This document shows, piece after piece, positions 51,576 through 63,443 of a stretch of DNA of 64,000 bases (position 1 is the first letter of the stretch; every line of letters begins with the position of its first letter). The position numbers were made by a program, and so were the translations under genes. Source of the stretch: Prostheceraeus crozeri (lineage: Eukaryota; Platyhelminthes; Polycladida; Euryleptidae); contig CAJQUW010006400.1 in assembly GCA_907163375.1 (NCBI GenBank), positions 36,399 through 100,398 on the forward strand, in the 5' to 3' direction. Under the pieces are notes generated by a model. The model saw nothing but the letters and a program-made list of their open reading frames with translations, ran no database searches and was not told where the DNA came from.

Positions 51576-52214
51576 CAACAGTGTGCCAATATGCGAATAA
51601 CCAGACAAATATTTCGGCATTGACTGAGAGAATTTGATTTATAAAAAGAGCAGATGGCGCGCTTTGTGAAAGATAGGGAATCATTGTCTCAAGAGTGCGG
51701 ACTATTCGTCATATTTTACGGTAAATAATAGGTATAATGTTTTCAAGCAAACTAGTATTTCATTTTTGTTTCTGACGTGACCTTTGGCGCTTTGATATGA
51801 TCGAGGCTAGGAAGGTTTGTCTTCTCTTCTAAATCATCGAGTAAAAGACAATCCTTTTTCCATTATCATGGTTCATTCCCTCAACTATTACAAGCTTTGC
51901 ATGGACTGTTGTCTCTGTACTTCTGTTGACAGAGAAAGTTGACATCAAGACAGTGACAGCCATGCACGAGAATAAATAATTTGTTTGTATTAAATTTCGG
52001 GTCTAGTTATTGGACGGAGTCCATAAAACTCCGACTCCGACTCCGCATCCCTGCCATGAAGTTAAAGTTTTTCTCTGCATTTCTAATGTATCAGATTCGG
52101 ACTCCTGATTTTTGAAGTGAACCCATAATCACTTCAGTGTTTTACAGACAACATACAAGATAGCAGATTCCAGAGTTATTCCACAAATGATTAAGTAATT
52201 TGGGAGAGGCAGGG
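51576..52214. other. Region without recognisable genes
   Basis: A short ACTCCGACTCCGACTCCG run near 52,020-52,045 resembles the minisatellite unit at 54.4-54.9 kb. Otherwise no feature is seen. Confidence 0.4.
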
Positions 52215-52500
52215 CCTACTTTCAACAAAATAGCGCACCCTGCCTTATTTGCAGGAAATCATTTAACAGTTTCGAAGATGCTGAGGTCAGAGTGCTTCCT
52301 GGTCCGGCATTATCAGTAGACCTGAGCCCAATCGATATCTTCTAAGTGATTGTCAAACGTTGGATATCAAGGGAGCGTCCAAAAAGTATGACAGAGATCA
52401 TTCGCGCCTTTCTCGACATCCAGTATTAAGTCGACGAAATCAAAGATGTGTGTGAAAATCTAATGAATTCAGTGAGTCATCGTGTGAAGGTCATGATTCC
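52215..52500 (+). pseudogene. Tc1-like transposase relic
   Basis: One plus-strand reading shows FQQNSAPC (the second catalytic Asp replaced by Ser), LSVDLSPIDIF in place of the PDLNPIENLW motif, and an NLMNSVSHRVKVMI end. Stops and lost catalytic residues show an old, dead copy. Confidence 0.75.
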
Positions 52501-52726
52501 GTCAATGAGCATCAACCAAACTTTAGACATCTGTTATGATCTCATTGTTGTATATGCTCTAATTTGCAGCCATGGGTATTGCTAGGTACCGGTAGTTGAA
52601 TTATGCAACTGTGAGGATGAATTGACACTTGTGTATTCTTAAATGCAATATCAGGGGTGTTGCAAACTCGCTGTCGCATACTGCATTTGTTCTTAAGATA
52701 GAAAATATACTTGCAGTTGCGATGTT

Positions 52727-52983
52727 CATTAGAAAAATAAAATAGTTTGCGGAAAACAGCAACTGTCCTTTTTAAAATATCTCTAGTTATTATTTATATC
52801 TATTTGGTGTCTTGTAACTAGGTCATGAACAGTAATCTTGGTGACATGATTGATGATTGTCCGATCTTTCCATTCCATCAGCAGTGATCAAGGTGCAAAG
52901 ATTGCCACCGAAACGTCTGCGAATAATCAGACATATTTTAAAAGAACAGTTGGTGTTTTCCGCAAACCATTATATTTTTCTAA
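52727..52983. repeat. Short inverted-repeat unit
   Basis: Arms of about 55 bases (ATTAGAAAAATAAAATAGTTTGCGG, then AAAACAGCAACTG, against its reversed partner) enclose about 150 bases. The inner part holds AAGGTG-x9-CCACCGAAACGTC, which resembles the stem II, GAAA and NUH part of a hammerhead ribozyme, but the CTGATGA box is degenerate. Confidence 0.6.
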
Positions 52984-53234
52984 TTTGTTCTTAAATTCCA
53001 TTACTTCCGGCATCAGTCAAGTAACGAGAAACGAGAGCATATGACTTCTGAATTTCTATTTTATTTTCATTATAATGTTTGCACTTGAATAAGAGTGGAC
53101 GAAATGCATTGTGTAAAAAAAATAGTTTTTGATTTTGTCACAAATGAATTTGGTGGTTATCTTTATTTATAAACTCATCTGAAGCGCATTCGACAAATGC
53201 ATCTGAAGCTTAAGACATTCAATTTCTATAGTGG

Positions 53235-53790
53235 GGGTAACAATGAAAAGAGATTAAGTGAAAACACTGCAATCTTATAGACATGGACTACTGGAAATTA
53301 GGATAGATAAGATAAATTAGTATTCAATGAAGATAAAACTTCTTCTGTGCATTTCCAATATATCAGTTTGGGTTTGGATCTCTGACTTTTCTTGACCATA
53401 AGTTCTTAAACTCCATTAGTTTCTGCATCAGTCAAGTCTGAAATTCAACAACAATCAGAATGTACGGTGAATTGTGAAATAATTATGAAACATTAGCGCT
53501 ACACAGACATATCCCAGCCTGATAATGACAGATACGGTAGTCAGGAATATTCTTAACTAAAACATTTGCTTTTAAATTTCTAAAATTTACAGACGCCGAT
53601 CCTCTTCTTGGTTCTAATGGTTCATCTGTCATTCCATTTAGATATAGAGTTCAGTTCCTATGAAATCTGAAAAAGTGAAGTTGTGAAAGATAATTGTTTC
53701 CATAACATATTTCCAGGCAATCATTTCTCAGTCACACAGTCACAGTTCAAACTGATCAATATGCTTTGGTCTGGTTTCCTATACATTCTT
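53235..53790 (+). repeat. Dispersed lectin first-exon repeat, copy near 53.5 kb
   Basis: This about 560-base unit is found inverted at 12,785-13,340 and directly at 57,060-57,480. It includes untranslated sequence and the beginning of the lectin exon. Identity between copies is high, with small indels. Confidence 0.85.
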
Positions 53791-54238
53791 TCATGTATCG
53801 CTTCACATCGGATTACATCCGTACTCGGAGAAAATTTGGCATTGAGGAAACCAACAAGTCAAAGCTCAACACAGAGATCTTACACGTCTGACTTGGCAGT
53901 AGATGGAAGTACTATTGCACCCTACTGCTCGCAGACAGGAGAAGACGATCATCCTCACTCTTGGAGTGTTGATCTGGGAGCACAATATCATATTAAGGAA
54001 GTCAGAATAATCAGTTTATTCTTTATCGAATACACAAAGGTATATTTAAGCGCAGTGAGGCGAGCTACTTGGTCAAACAGGTTGAAAGATCAATATCTAT
54101 GCGGAGAAGTTGTGGATCCATTTCCTCCGGTTGATGAAGTTTCCTTAAAATGCAACAACAATCGAGGCAGATATGTGACCGTTTTCAAGAACCATGGAGA
54201 TACTTTGGATTTGTGTGAAGTTCAGGTAATTGAAGGAG
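53761..54238 (+). CDS. Exon of a secreted fucolectin-type (F5/8C-like) lectin
   Basis: From the ATG at 53,761 a hydrophobic signal-peptide-like start (MLWSGFLYILSCIA) leads to NLALRKPTSQSST, AVDGSTIAPYCSQT, then SWSVDLGAQYHIKEVRI and the RYVTVF ending with conserved Cys residues. This is the layout of the fucolectin/tachylectin-4 domain, which binds sugars such as fucose outside the cell. The exon ends at a GTAAGT donor (54,239). Downstream exons were not found in the window, so the gene may be incomplete or truncated by repeats. Confidence 0.8.
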
Positions 54239-54359
54239 GTAAGTAATGAAAATAATCCATTAATATTAAATGCAATTAAATCAAATAAACGGCTTCAGCT
54301 AGGGTTCACAGTCCCTGGACAGCCAGGAATTGCTCACCCTCTGCTACACTGATTGTCAA

Positions 54360-54860
54360 TTTCGTAGAAGATGGCTTCGTATGCGGAGTCGGAGTCCCAT
54401 CAAAACCTGGAGTCGATGTCCGGGAGTCCGATCAATGGCTGTTGTCGGTGTCCCGTCTAGCTCCGGAGTCCCATCAATTCCTGGTGTCGGAGTCCAATCA
54501 AACCTGGAGTCGGAGTCCCGGAGTCCATCAAACCTTGGAGCAGGAGTCCCGCAGTGTCATCAATCCCTCGAGTCGGAGTCGCGGAGTCCCATCAAACCTG
54601 GAGTCGGAGTCCCGGAGTCCCATCAAACCTTGGAGCAGGAGTCCCGCAGTGTCATCAATCCCTCGAGTCGGAGTCGCGGAGTCCCATCAAACCTTGGAGC
54701 AGGAGTCCCGGAGTCACATCAATCCCCGTAGTCGGAGCCGCGGAGTCCCGTCAGTTCGTAGTCCCGTAGTCCCATCAAGCCCTGGAGTCGTAGTCCCATC
54801 AAACCTTGGAGCAGGAGTCCCGGAGTGCCATCAATCCCTCGAGGCGGAGTCCCATTTGAC
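54360..54860. repeat. GGAGTCCCATCAAACC minisatellite, first array
   Basis: Imperfect short units of the type GGAGTC(G/C)GAGTCCC(G/A)...CATCAA(T/A)CC repeat throughout. Open frames over it are artefacts. A related array lies at 57,640-58,310, also just downstream of a lectin first-exon copy. Confidence 0.9.
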
Positions 54861-55950
54861 TTGCTGGCCTAGATCACAACTCAGCATAAATGGATGATAG
54901 AGAGGAAGGCTTTCATCATGTGAATAGCTCGATGCCAAAAAGTAGACTGCTGAACATTGTTTGGGCATCTCCACGTAAGCATTAACCTCGACGTTGAAAA
55001 TTTGCATCGAGACTTCGATGACTTTACTCATCACTTATATCGACCAATGCCCGAAATCATCAGAAGTTGATAATGAAAGGAATCTGCAAGAACCCTTTTG
55101 AATGTGAGCGGAAATTCTGTTGTCATGATATTTTTGGCCTACAAAGGTAAAAAATGACTTCTTTTTATTCACATTTTAAATATGAGCATTTACTATTCAT
55201 CGTAGGATCTCTTGCGCCTTACGCAGAAGCATATATAATGTTTTCAGATGTTGAAGTTATTATGTTGCATATCTGTTTTGTTATTATTTTGTTATCTGAA
55301 AATAGTGATCAAGTCGCGAGTGTCCGTTACGCTTAAAATACTTCCAGTTTATCTGTAGGGGTAGCAAATGCACTTAGAAAGTTGATACCTCGGCATTAAA
55401 GTAAGTTATAATCCAGTGATGCAGTCAATTCTCCGAATGACTGATTTAATGAATTCTTATATTGGATTGAGATTCCGACCGTCCATCGCGCAACGCTCGT
55501 TTTAATGAAAAATCTTAGAAACTTAGTTTTTGTCATGGGCATTACTCTCACCTGAGTTGACTGACTAAATTTAGCTTATCATTCTAATCTCTCAGATAAT
55601 GTGAGGCAAAACTAACAGTGATATCATGATTCAAAGTGAGGTAGCAAGGAGTAGGCCTATCAGTGAAATTAGGATAGAGTGTTGGCGAAAAGGAATGTAA
55701 ACGAATATGGCAATTAATAAAGAAAAACAATGAGAGCGTTTGGCTAATGATCAAGCATCAGACGTGTATCAAGTGCCACAATCGGTCACCTGATATTGCA
55801 TGAAAACCGGTTCTGGTTATCTTCTTCCATTGTGAGGAAGTCGTGGAAAACGGATGGACATTCTCATTCATGTCCTGATGATGGTCGCGTGCAGTGATTG
55901 AAAGTACTCGATAAAGCGCATACATTGAATGTCCATCGATGTCCACGGGT
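54861..55950. other. Region without recognisable genes
   Basis: No ORF with a family signature and no clear repeat. Confidence 0.4.
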
Positions 55951-55964
55951 TTCCTCACTATGGA

Positions 55965-56105
55965 ACAGCTGCTATTGTGCTAAATGCTGTTGATTTAACA
56001 TATTTTCGCATGTCTTTACAAAGAAGGCTGAAAAACACTCCAAAGATGAAATATATCGATCGTTCTTTGAATTTCCTTCATGACAATTTGCCATGGAGAT
56101 GTAAC
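55965..56105. repeat. Direct duplication, first copy
   Basis: The block from AAATGCTGTTGATT through TTTTCGCATG(T)..., GACTGAAA/GGCTGAAA and AAATA(C/T)ATCGATC recurs at 56,735-56,875 at moderate identity. The copies bracket the PLE relic. Confidence 0.7.
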
Positions 56106-56139
56106 AGTAAAATTGTCTCATCTTTCTAGATGTTTCTGT

Positions 56140-56590
56140 AATTCGTAGCGATTCTGGCCATTCGCTCATCCTTCGCAAACCTTCCAGGACAGGTCTACAT
56201 CTGCATTTTCTGAGCCACGTGCCTATGACTTATAAAAAGAAGCTTGTCCGCGCTCTCTTCCATCGGGCCAGAATGATAAGTTGTGTGGAGTTCTTAGTTC
56301 AGGAGCTGCGTACGTTGAGACTCTGAAGATGAATGATTATCCTGATATGTTCATCAATACTTGCGGGCTATACTGATGCCAAACGTGGAGTCAAGTCGGA
56401 CCCAAGTGTAAACCTGTCTTTTTCATGTCCCTTTTCAGGATTTGAAAGCGCGTGGAGTTCGCTCTCGTCCGATTTCTTCAGTCAAAAGAGCATCTGCTGC
56501 GCTGATCCGATCATTCTTTTTCAAGCTCATGCTATTCCGAGTGGTTCTCTCAAGGATGAGCTGAGTAAAGTCGACCAAGAAGTGTAGGAA
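56140..56590 (+). pseudogene. Penelope-like element relic
   Basis: Frames with SHVPMTYKKKLVRALFHRAR, then MNDYPDMFIN after a shift, match FVPIAYKRGLVRSLFIRALR and NAYPEHFID of the intact PLE at 47.6 kb. Later parts are scrambled, with the GIY-YIG motif absent. It is an old truncated copy of a different subfamily. Confidence 0.75.
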
Positions 56591-56734
56591 TCCGATAGCG
56601 ATGAACAAAACTAAAATAATAAACATATGTCAGGTCTCTGCTACACGTAATGATCAATTTTAAGCAAATAAATTATCTGAGGTTTTGTCGTAGCAGTAAA
56701 CATTGTGAAACCGCTTCTAAAACAGCTGATGTTG

Positions 56735-56875
56735 TACCAAATGCTGTTGATTGACAAGAACACCGTATTTTCGTGCATGTTTACTAAGACGACTGAAAGA
56801 CACTCAAAACATTAAATACATCGATCAGCAACACGCAAGCATCGTACTTTTACTAAATATCAATTTTCCCAATGC
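56735..56875. repeat. Direct duplication, second copy
   Basis: Partner of 55,965-56,105. Confidence 0.7.
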
Positions 56876-57059
56876 TAAGCTAAGAATTTCTAGAAGGCGT
56901 CTACTAGACCCTCTTCTCAGGTCTCCAGGGGTTAATAGCTTCACTATTTTGCAGACAACATTGTTTCCGTAACAGATATAATCACTCCTCATGCACGCAG
57001 TTGGCCGTTCACTTCCTAATCATTCTTCTTCATCTCAAAATTTGCAGCTCTGACTTTTC

Positions 57060-57480
57060 TTAACCTACATGTTCATAAACTCCATTACTTTCTGCATCAG
57101 TCAGGTCTGAAATTCAATAACAGTCAGAATGTACGGTGAATTGTGAAATAATTATGAAACATTAGTGTCACACAGACGGACATGTCCAGCCTGATAATGA
57201 CAGATACGGAAGACAGGAATATTCTTAACTAAAACATTTGCTTTAGATTTTTTCTACAGACGCCAATAACCTTCCTCGGTTACAATGGTTCATCTGCCAT
57301 TCCATTTAGATAATAGAGCTCAGTTCCTAAGAAATCTGAAAAAGTGAAGTTGTGAAAGATAATTGTTTCCATAACATATTTCCACGCAATCATTTCTCTA
57401 TCACACAGTCACAGTTCAAACTGATCAACATGCTTTGGTCTGGTTTCCTATACATTATTTCATGTATTCGCTTCACATCA
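57060..57480 (+). repeat. Dispersed lectin first-exon repeat, copy near 57.3 kb
   Basis: Matches 53,390-53,810, including the signal-peptide start (MLWSGFLYIISCI at about 57,430). After this point the lectin coding sequence is replaced by unrelated sequence ending in a stop at 57,600, so this is a relic or an alternative first exon. Confidence 0.85.
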
Positions 57481-57639
57481 GATAATGGGGTTCTGATTAA
57501 GTTGCGAGAAATCACTGAGTCATTAAAAATTGCCTGCCCTTTGCTACCATGGATATCAATTTTGTGCAATAAGAGACTTGAGTTAATGCTTTCCGAATGA
57601 AGAATGCGACTTCGCCACAGTTAAAGCTAAGATTTGTAG

Positions 57640-58310
57640 TCCCGGAGCCCCATCAAACCCGGGAACAGCAGCCCCATCAAACCTAGGAATCGATTAGTAC
57701 ACCAAACCCGAGAATAGCAGTTCCACCAAACTCGAGAATAGCAGTCCACCAAACCCCGGAGTCTGAGTCCCATCAAACCACGGAGTCACAGTCCCATCAC
57801 ACCTAGGAATCAAAGTTCACCAAACCCGACAGTAGCAGTCCCATCAAACCCCGGAGTCTGAGGCCCATCAAACCACGGAGTCTTGGTCCCACCAAACATA
57901 GGAATCGAAGTCCCACAAACCCCGGAATCTGAGTCCCATCAAACCACGGAGTCTGAGTCCCACCAAACCCGGAGTCACAGTCCCATCAAACCAAGGAATC
58001 AAAAGTCCCACCAAACCGAGAATAGCAGTCCCACCCAACCTAGGAATCGAAGTTCCACCAATCCCGAGAATAGCAATTCCCATCAAAACAAAGGAATCCA
58101 AGTGCTATCAAACCTATGAATCGAAGTCCCACCAAACCCGAGAATAGCAGTCCCATCAAACCTAGGAATCGAAGTCCCACCAAACGCCGGAGTCTGAGCC
58201 CAATCAAACCCGGAATAGCAGTCCCATCAAACCTAGGAATCGGAGTTTGAAGTCCATCAAATTCCGGAGTCTGAGTCCATCAAACCCCGCAGTCTGAGCC
58301 CAATCAAACC
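57640..58310. repeat. CCCATCAAACC minisatellite, second array
   Basis: Units alternate AGTCCC(A)CCAAACCC(G)AGAATAGC and AGTCCCATCAAACCTAGGAATCGA, period about 30-36 bases. Frames over it are artefacts. The array abuts the LTR retrotransposon. Confidence 0.9.
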
Positions 58311-58312
58311 CC

Positions 58313-58780
58313 TGTTACGACCTCCCCAAGGTACGAACAGAAAAAAGGCCAAGCCTGTGAGTGAATGTGTTTATTAAGTGCAAGGCAGGTGGTGGCCCTT
58401 AAGAGAGCCGATTTGGCGTTCGCAGAGAATGTGAGTGTACGTGCAGTTGTCAACTTGGCAATGACAGCGGTCGTGAGCCGAAGGGTCGCAGCAGCGTCGT
58501 TGATTCCCAACAAGAGATCGTGCGTACTGTAGGCGGGAGAGAGATGAGAGAGAGCGTTTGGGTCCGTCAGCAGGGAGTTTTGATGTCTCTCCGAATTGTG
58601 TGAGATCAATCATCCACCTGGAGCGTATGATTGGCGCCCAGCCACTCGCCGGCTCCCAGTCACCGGGCATCGCTTCGCCCTCCCGTCAGAGATGGGAAGA
58701 AGAGTCTGCGCCGATCAATGGCTCGTACAAGCGACTCCATTGGTCGTCGCTGCCTGAAAGTTAATGTACGTTAAGTATCA
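58313..58780 (-). repeat. LTR, 3-prime copy
   Basis: Starts TGTTACGACCTCCCCAA and ends ACGTTAAGTATCA in plus-strand reading, so TG...CA in both directions. It matches 63,444-63,940 with many small indels. Confidence 0.85.
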
Positions 58781-59160
58781 CTTCTGCCTTTATATGACAG
58801 ACAATAAGGTTAAACTCCTGAAGAGCTAAACACAAGCGAAGTAATCTACGATTCGTGAACCTCATTTTATTGAGAAAAATCAACGGATCTTGATCTGTGT
58901 GAACTTTTACTGAACCACTGAGAGGCAATATAAATCTCAAAATGTTTAACTGCATGAGTAAGGCGAAGGCCTCTTTCTCTATTGTAGAGTAATTCTTTTG
59001 GTGCTTATTTAACTTTTGCGAGAAATATGCAACTGGAAATCTTTCACCTTCAATATTCTGTGTCAATACTGCACCTATGCCTACGTCGCTCGCGTCAGTC
59101 ATGAGTTCGAATGGTTTGTTCCAGTCTGGAGCATTTAGAATCGGTGTATCACACATCATA
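58765..59160 (-). pseudogene. RNase H domain of the LTR retrotransposon
   Basis: The open 132-residue frame carries PFELMTDASDVGIGAVLTQ, then FPVAYFSQKLNKHQKNYSTIEKE, ALLMQL and VHTDQDPL, the Gypsy RNase H signature with its acidic residues. It ends almost at the polypurine tract, leaving no space for a downstream integrase. Confidence 0.9.
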
Positions 59161-59900
59161 GTTTTTAATGACTCGAATGCTTCCTGACAAGGAGTAGTCC
59201 AAATAAACTTTGAGGTCCTTTTTTAGTAAATCGGTCAGAGGAATGCAACCGTCGAGAAGTTTGGCATAAAATCGCCTGTATAGTAAGCCTAGATATGCCG
59301 GAGGAATCTCATTACACCTTTTTTGTCAGTTGGTGGAGGAAAGTTTTTACATTTTTTGTCAACATGTCCATCTTAACTGGCTTAACTTTTCCATGCCCTA
59401 CATGTCCTAAGTATGTGACGTCGTCTGCTCTACAGAACACACTTTTGCTCAAATTAACGGTCAAGTTTGCTTCTTGCAACCTGTCAAACAGTTCGCGCAG
59501 AGATTTCTGATGCTTCCTCCCAGCTAATCATCTTATGTACAACAATGTCATCAACATAGGCTGTGACATTCTTCATACCTCTTCAGTAAACCTTGTCATT
59601 AGTCTTTGAAATGTAGCTTGAGAATTCTTCGCATGCCATAGGGCATTACTCGGTACTGATACAGTCGCCATCTCGGCGTGGACAAACGTCTGATATCTCC
59701 TCTCTTACCTTCTTTCGAGTTTCAGAGGGGAATTGTCCCCAATAACCTTTCAAAACATTACATTTTTGAAATCATATCTGGCTTTCCCAATTTGCGATCT
59801 TATACAATCATCGATTCTGGCCAAGGGGAAAGAATTCGCTTTTAGTCCACTGATTTTAATTTTCTTTGATCTGTGCAAAATCGCGATATGAATTATCGGC
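59161..59900 (-). pseudogene. Reverse transcriptase of the LTR retrotransposon, decayed
   Basis: Readable pieces on the minus strand include AYVDDIVVHKM (catalytic YVDD), then LRELFDRLQEANLTVNLSK and VFCRADDVTYLGHVGHGKV, the palm end and the usual LGH motif. Upstream motifs are blurred by frameshifts. Confidence 0.85.
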
Positions 59901-60609
59901 TTTCTTGTCACAACTAGCACAAGGAGATGCCCACTGACTATTGCGTAGGTTCGATAATTTTATGTTTGTAACATTTAATCGGAGTCTTCTTGTCATAATT
60001 TTCTTTTTGTCTGGCCTACTCGATACGGAGTGTGATTTGATCGGAGTCGATATCTACTCGTTAGACAGGCGTCGTGCTCAATAACATCCGTACGAGACGG
60101 TACATCGCCGTAAAGAAGTATGCTCTTGAATTCTACTATACAAGTTTTTCGAGGTAATTTCCTTCGTCTGATGGCAGATGTATTTGTTAGTGTATTTCAT
60201 ATCTTTCAATTATAGTTCCTGAATTCGCTAATCTGCGTTTATTAGTAATTTTTTTAATTTCACGCAAAAATCAATGATGCTTGCACACTATAGAACCGAA
60301 ATGCGGACTCAATTGATCTTGTATAATATTCCTTTATCCTTCGTTTAGCATGACATAATTGTGTATCTTTTCTTTCCGATCTGGTGGAGCTCACGGTGTA
60401 ATTTAATCATCTATCTTACTCACGAAATGACATATGGGCCTGTTTGCGAGCTTTCATCGGTATTTGCTCACAATCGGCAGAGTACGAGGACATTGTCCTC
60501 CAACGCTAATAACTTCGATCTTTTGATTTTCTGATCGTACAGTTCTTTCATGGATATGTTGTGCTCGGGTCTAAGGTTCTATGTGCAGTCGGTAGCATTC
60601 ACTAAACTT

Positions 60610-61135
60610 TCACGGAAATCTGAGGACATATGACAGCAATCGCTTTCTGTTGTAGGATTTTCGTTTTGTTAGAGACTTTCTTTTCAGCAATCTAAACGGG
60701 CTCCTCGGACTGCCGTGCCGATACTCTAGTTCGGCATAGGGACTGAAGCCTAATGACTCTTGAGTGGCTTCTCTGGCTGCAAATATCGTCTCATAAATGG
60801 ACACCTCTATCCCAGTCTTTTTCGTGTTATACAGAAGGACCGCAAAATGGTCTTCAGGTCAGGAGTGGAATCTTTCGCTCCAATACTCCTTGTGATGAGG
60901 GTGGTAGGATGATGATCGCATGTGGTTGTGCACGACAGGTTTAAGACTTGCTGAAATCAAGCCCGAGCATGAAATTTGTAGCCTCTGGTCTGATTGTATT
61001 TCCTTAGGGGAGCCAACAAAACGTGAAGAACTTTTCAGCAGGTGTTCTGCAATTTCGACTGGCACCACGTAATTCTTTTTCACGGGATGGCCTCCGGAAA
61101 GCGTGTAAGTGCGCCACATAATTGTTAGCAACTTA
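60610..61135 (-). pseudogene. Integrase of the LTR retrotransposon, decayed
   Basis: In reading order: PKEIQSDQ (second catalytic Asp region), SSSYHPHHKEYWSERFHS (catalytic Glu), then FAAREATQESLGFSPYAELE, the conserved C-terminal integrase motif. These lie upstream of the reverse transcriptase in the element's direction. The first catalytic Asp was not located. Confidence 0.85.
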
Positions 61136-63443
61136 TGATTTCCTGCTCGCGAGTTTTTGAGAGGGGTTCAACATCAACAATATTTATCCTCGAAAATGCA
61201 CTTTCGACTTTTGGAAGCGGTCGAAGTGGCGATTTAGGAGCACTTTGGTTTGGGACTTTGCCGGATACTTGGCAATATGTTGACATCGTCTTCGCAAAAG
61301 GCAGTAATGTCTGATCTTATCCGTCGCAGGCAGGAGAATGTCGTGTCACTTTAGTTGTCAAAAGTCTTCCTTATGCCTCAGATGACTGCCATGGGAACTT
61401 CATGGCCTAGTTCCAGAATCTCCGCCGCCTAAGACTTGCTTCGGGACTACGATTTGGTGGAATAGGTTCCACTTCTTCATTTTGCAGGGAATCTAGGGTC
61501 CGCCATTTTGCTCATTAACAAGCCGAGGATTCTGGAAATATAGCCACGATGGTACTGTTTGATTTCTGATCTAGAAACAGCAATCGTCAAATAACTTTCT
61601 GATTTTCATTATCCCGTTCTTGAGCCGCTATAAATTTATTTGTATTTATAGACTCGGAGCCTTCAGAATTTGGAATATACATTATCTGCATCTTCAGTCC
61701 TTTAAGCGCCTTGTGAGCGTGTTATCAACCAACTAAGGACATTTTCTTTTATCCTTCAGATTTGGGCGAATCGTTGATATAAATGGATACACCTTTTCTT
61801 ATCTTCGAAACGCCATGCCAGTATCATTTCCAACAGGAGAGTAATTCCCCGATGTCGGTATGTGATCGGTGTTCACTCCGAATCTATGGTCCTGGAATGA
61901 CGAGCTCGCAGTTTATGTTTGATTTTGTGTAACTTCGGACTGTGGTCCCAAAAATCCTTCTGTGTCAATGATGTCTCAGGTAGCGGAATTTTCTGACAAT
62001 GGCAACAAATTTGATTAAAATGGAAAGATCGTATAGCTCCTGTGTTGTGTCAGCAAAATGGTGACAGGTGACCTCATTTTTATGTGCCAAACGAGCCTGT
62101 GCCTCGAATGTGAACGGGTCTTAAGAGAAAATCCTCCTTCGGTGAGGCTAAGACATTTGGGAGTCGACTGTTTTTACGGTTTTTTTTTCTCTTCTTCTTT
62201 CTTTCTTTTGAGTTTGAAAACATCAGAATTGTGTGACCGGTTTTCTTTGCAGTAGTGGACAAGTACAGTCTCGGTCTGGTGGAGCCGTTCAAAGGGTTTC
62301 GAACTGGGTCTGTTATCATGACTGTTTCATTTTGGAGGTGCCTTTGATACGTGTGATTAAATGAGCTTTTCCTCCTCTTTATTAGAGCGTTACGAGAAAT
62401 TGCATATTCCTCGGATAACATATCCATAGCTTTGTAATCGTCAGGATCTTTGTCGTCGAAAAAGTCTTATTGTCTTCAGGAGACCTGTTTGAAGTTCCTC
62501 GATGAGGATTAATTCTCTTAATGCCTACAAATTTATCCACCATCAGTGGATTCTTGCACCAACGGTCCAAATTGCGATCTTCTTTAAAATGGCGCAAGAT
62601 CAGAGTGAGGTCATAGGACTCGGAAATTTCTTTAGGCTGCGAATCGATAGCGATATGCTAGGGACCTGTTTCAAATGCTCTCAAATTGGACTTTTGACAT
62701 TTCATAATCCGAACTCTCTTCCTAGCCGACTTGGGTCACGTATAGCCTCCTGAGTCTTGTTTCTACCATAAACTCTCTTGGAGCAATCATTGGCCAGATG
62801 TTTGTTTCGGCATTTCATGATTTAGCAACCCTCTCACAAATGGAATTGGGAATAACTGTCAAATGTGATTCTTTAAACGGAGCACAAGCCTCACTACTTT
62901 GTTTTAATCGTCAAAACTGTAGTAGAAGGAGAAAACCGGTTTGATTCCTGTAGATATCGTAATCTCTCTCGTCTCATAAAATATCCCTGAGCTCAATTTT
63001 CGATATTTTAATTTCAAAGGCTTGTAATTTCAGAAGGGTCCTCTATCCTCAGATTCTAATATCGCGCTAACAGAGCCTGATCTGAAGGAACGCGTCCAAG
63101 GGCCGCGAAAATGTTAGAGCGGTATCCGTCTATTTGTTAAATTATGACCTGCACGCGAGACTGCGGAGGTTTGTCTAGCTAACTAAGTTAGTTCTGTCTT
63201 TTTGAAATTCAATATTCTTCGTAAGAAGAATGAGACGTCAAAACGCCGCTCATCTGTCTGTCATTTCTGAACAGAATAGATTAATAAATCTATGCTGTAG
63301 ACGCTGCGTATAAATGTCTATGTAACTAGTGAAGACGACATAATTTAAGCGGTAGTTAACTGACGAAAAACGCTAAACGTAAGTAGCTATAAGGACTATC
63401 TTTGATGATTAATTTGGAAACAATCCGCTGAACCCCAATTTTC
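61136..63443 (-). other. Decayed 5-prime internal region of the LTR retrotransposon
   Basis: No frame of useful length. A KCRNKHLANDCSKR-like piece near 62,770-62,830 may be a remnant of a gag zinc knuckle. Gag and protease cannot be placed. The primer-binding site next to the right LTR was not identified with confidence. Confidence 0.4.

Noticed and set aside
54330-54897. Ser/Pro/Val-rich repeat ORFs
   Set aside because: They are translations of the GGAGTCCCATCAAACC minisatellite. All three frames are open, as expected for a short tandem repeat.
57868-58119. Gly/Leu-rich and Ser/Gln-rich repeat ORFs
   Set aside because: They are translations of the second minisatellite on either strand.
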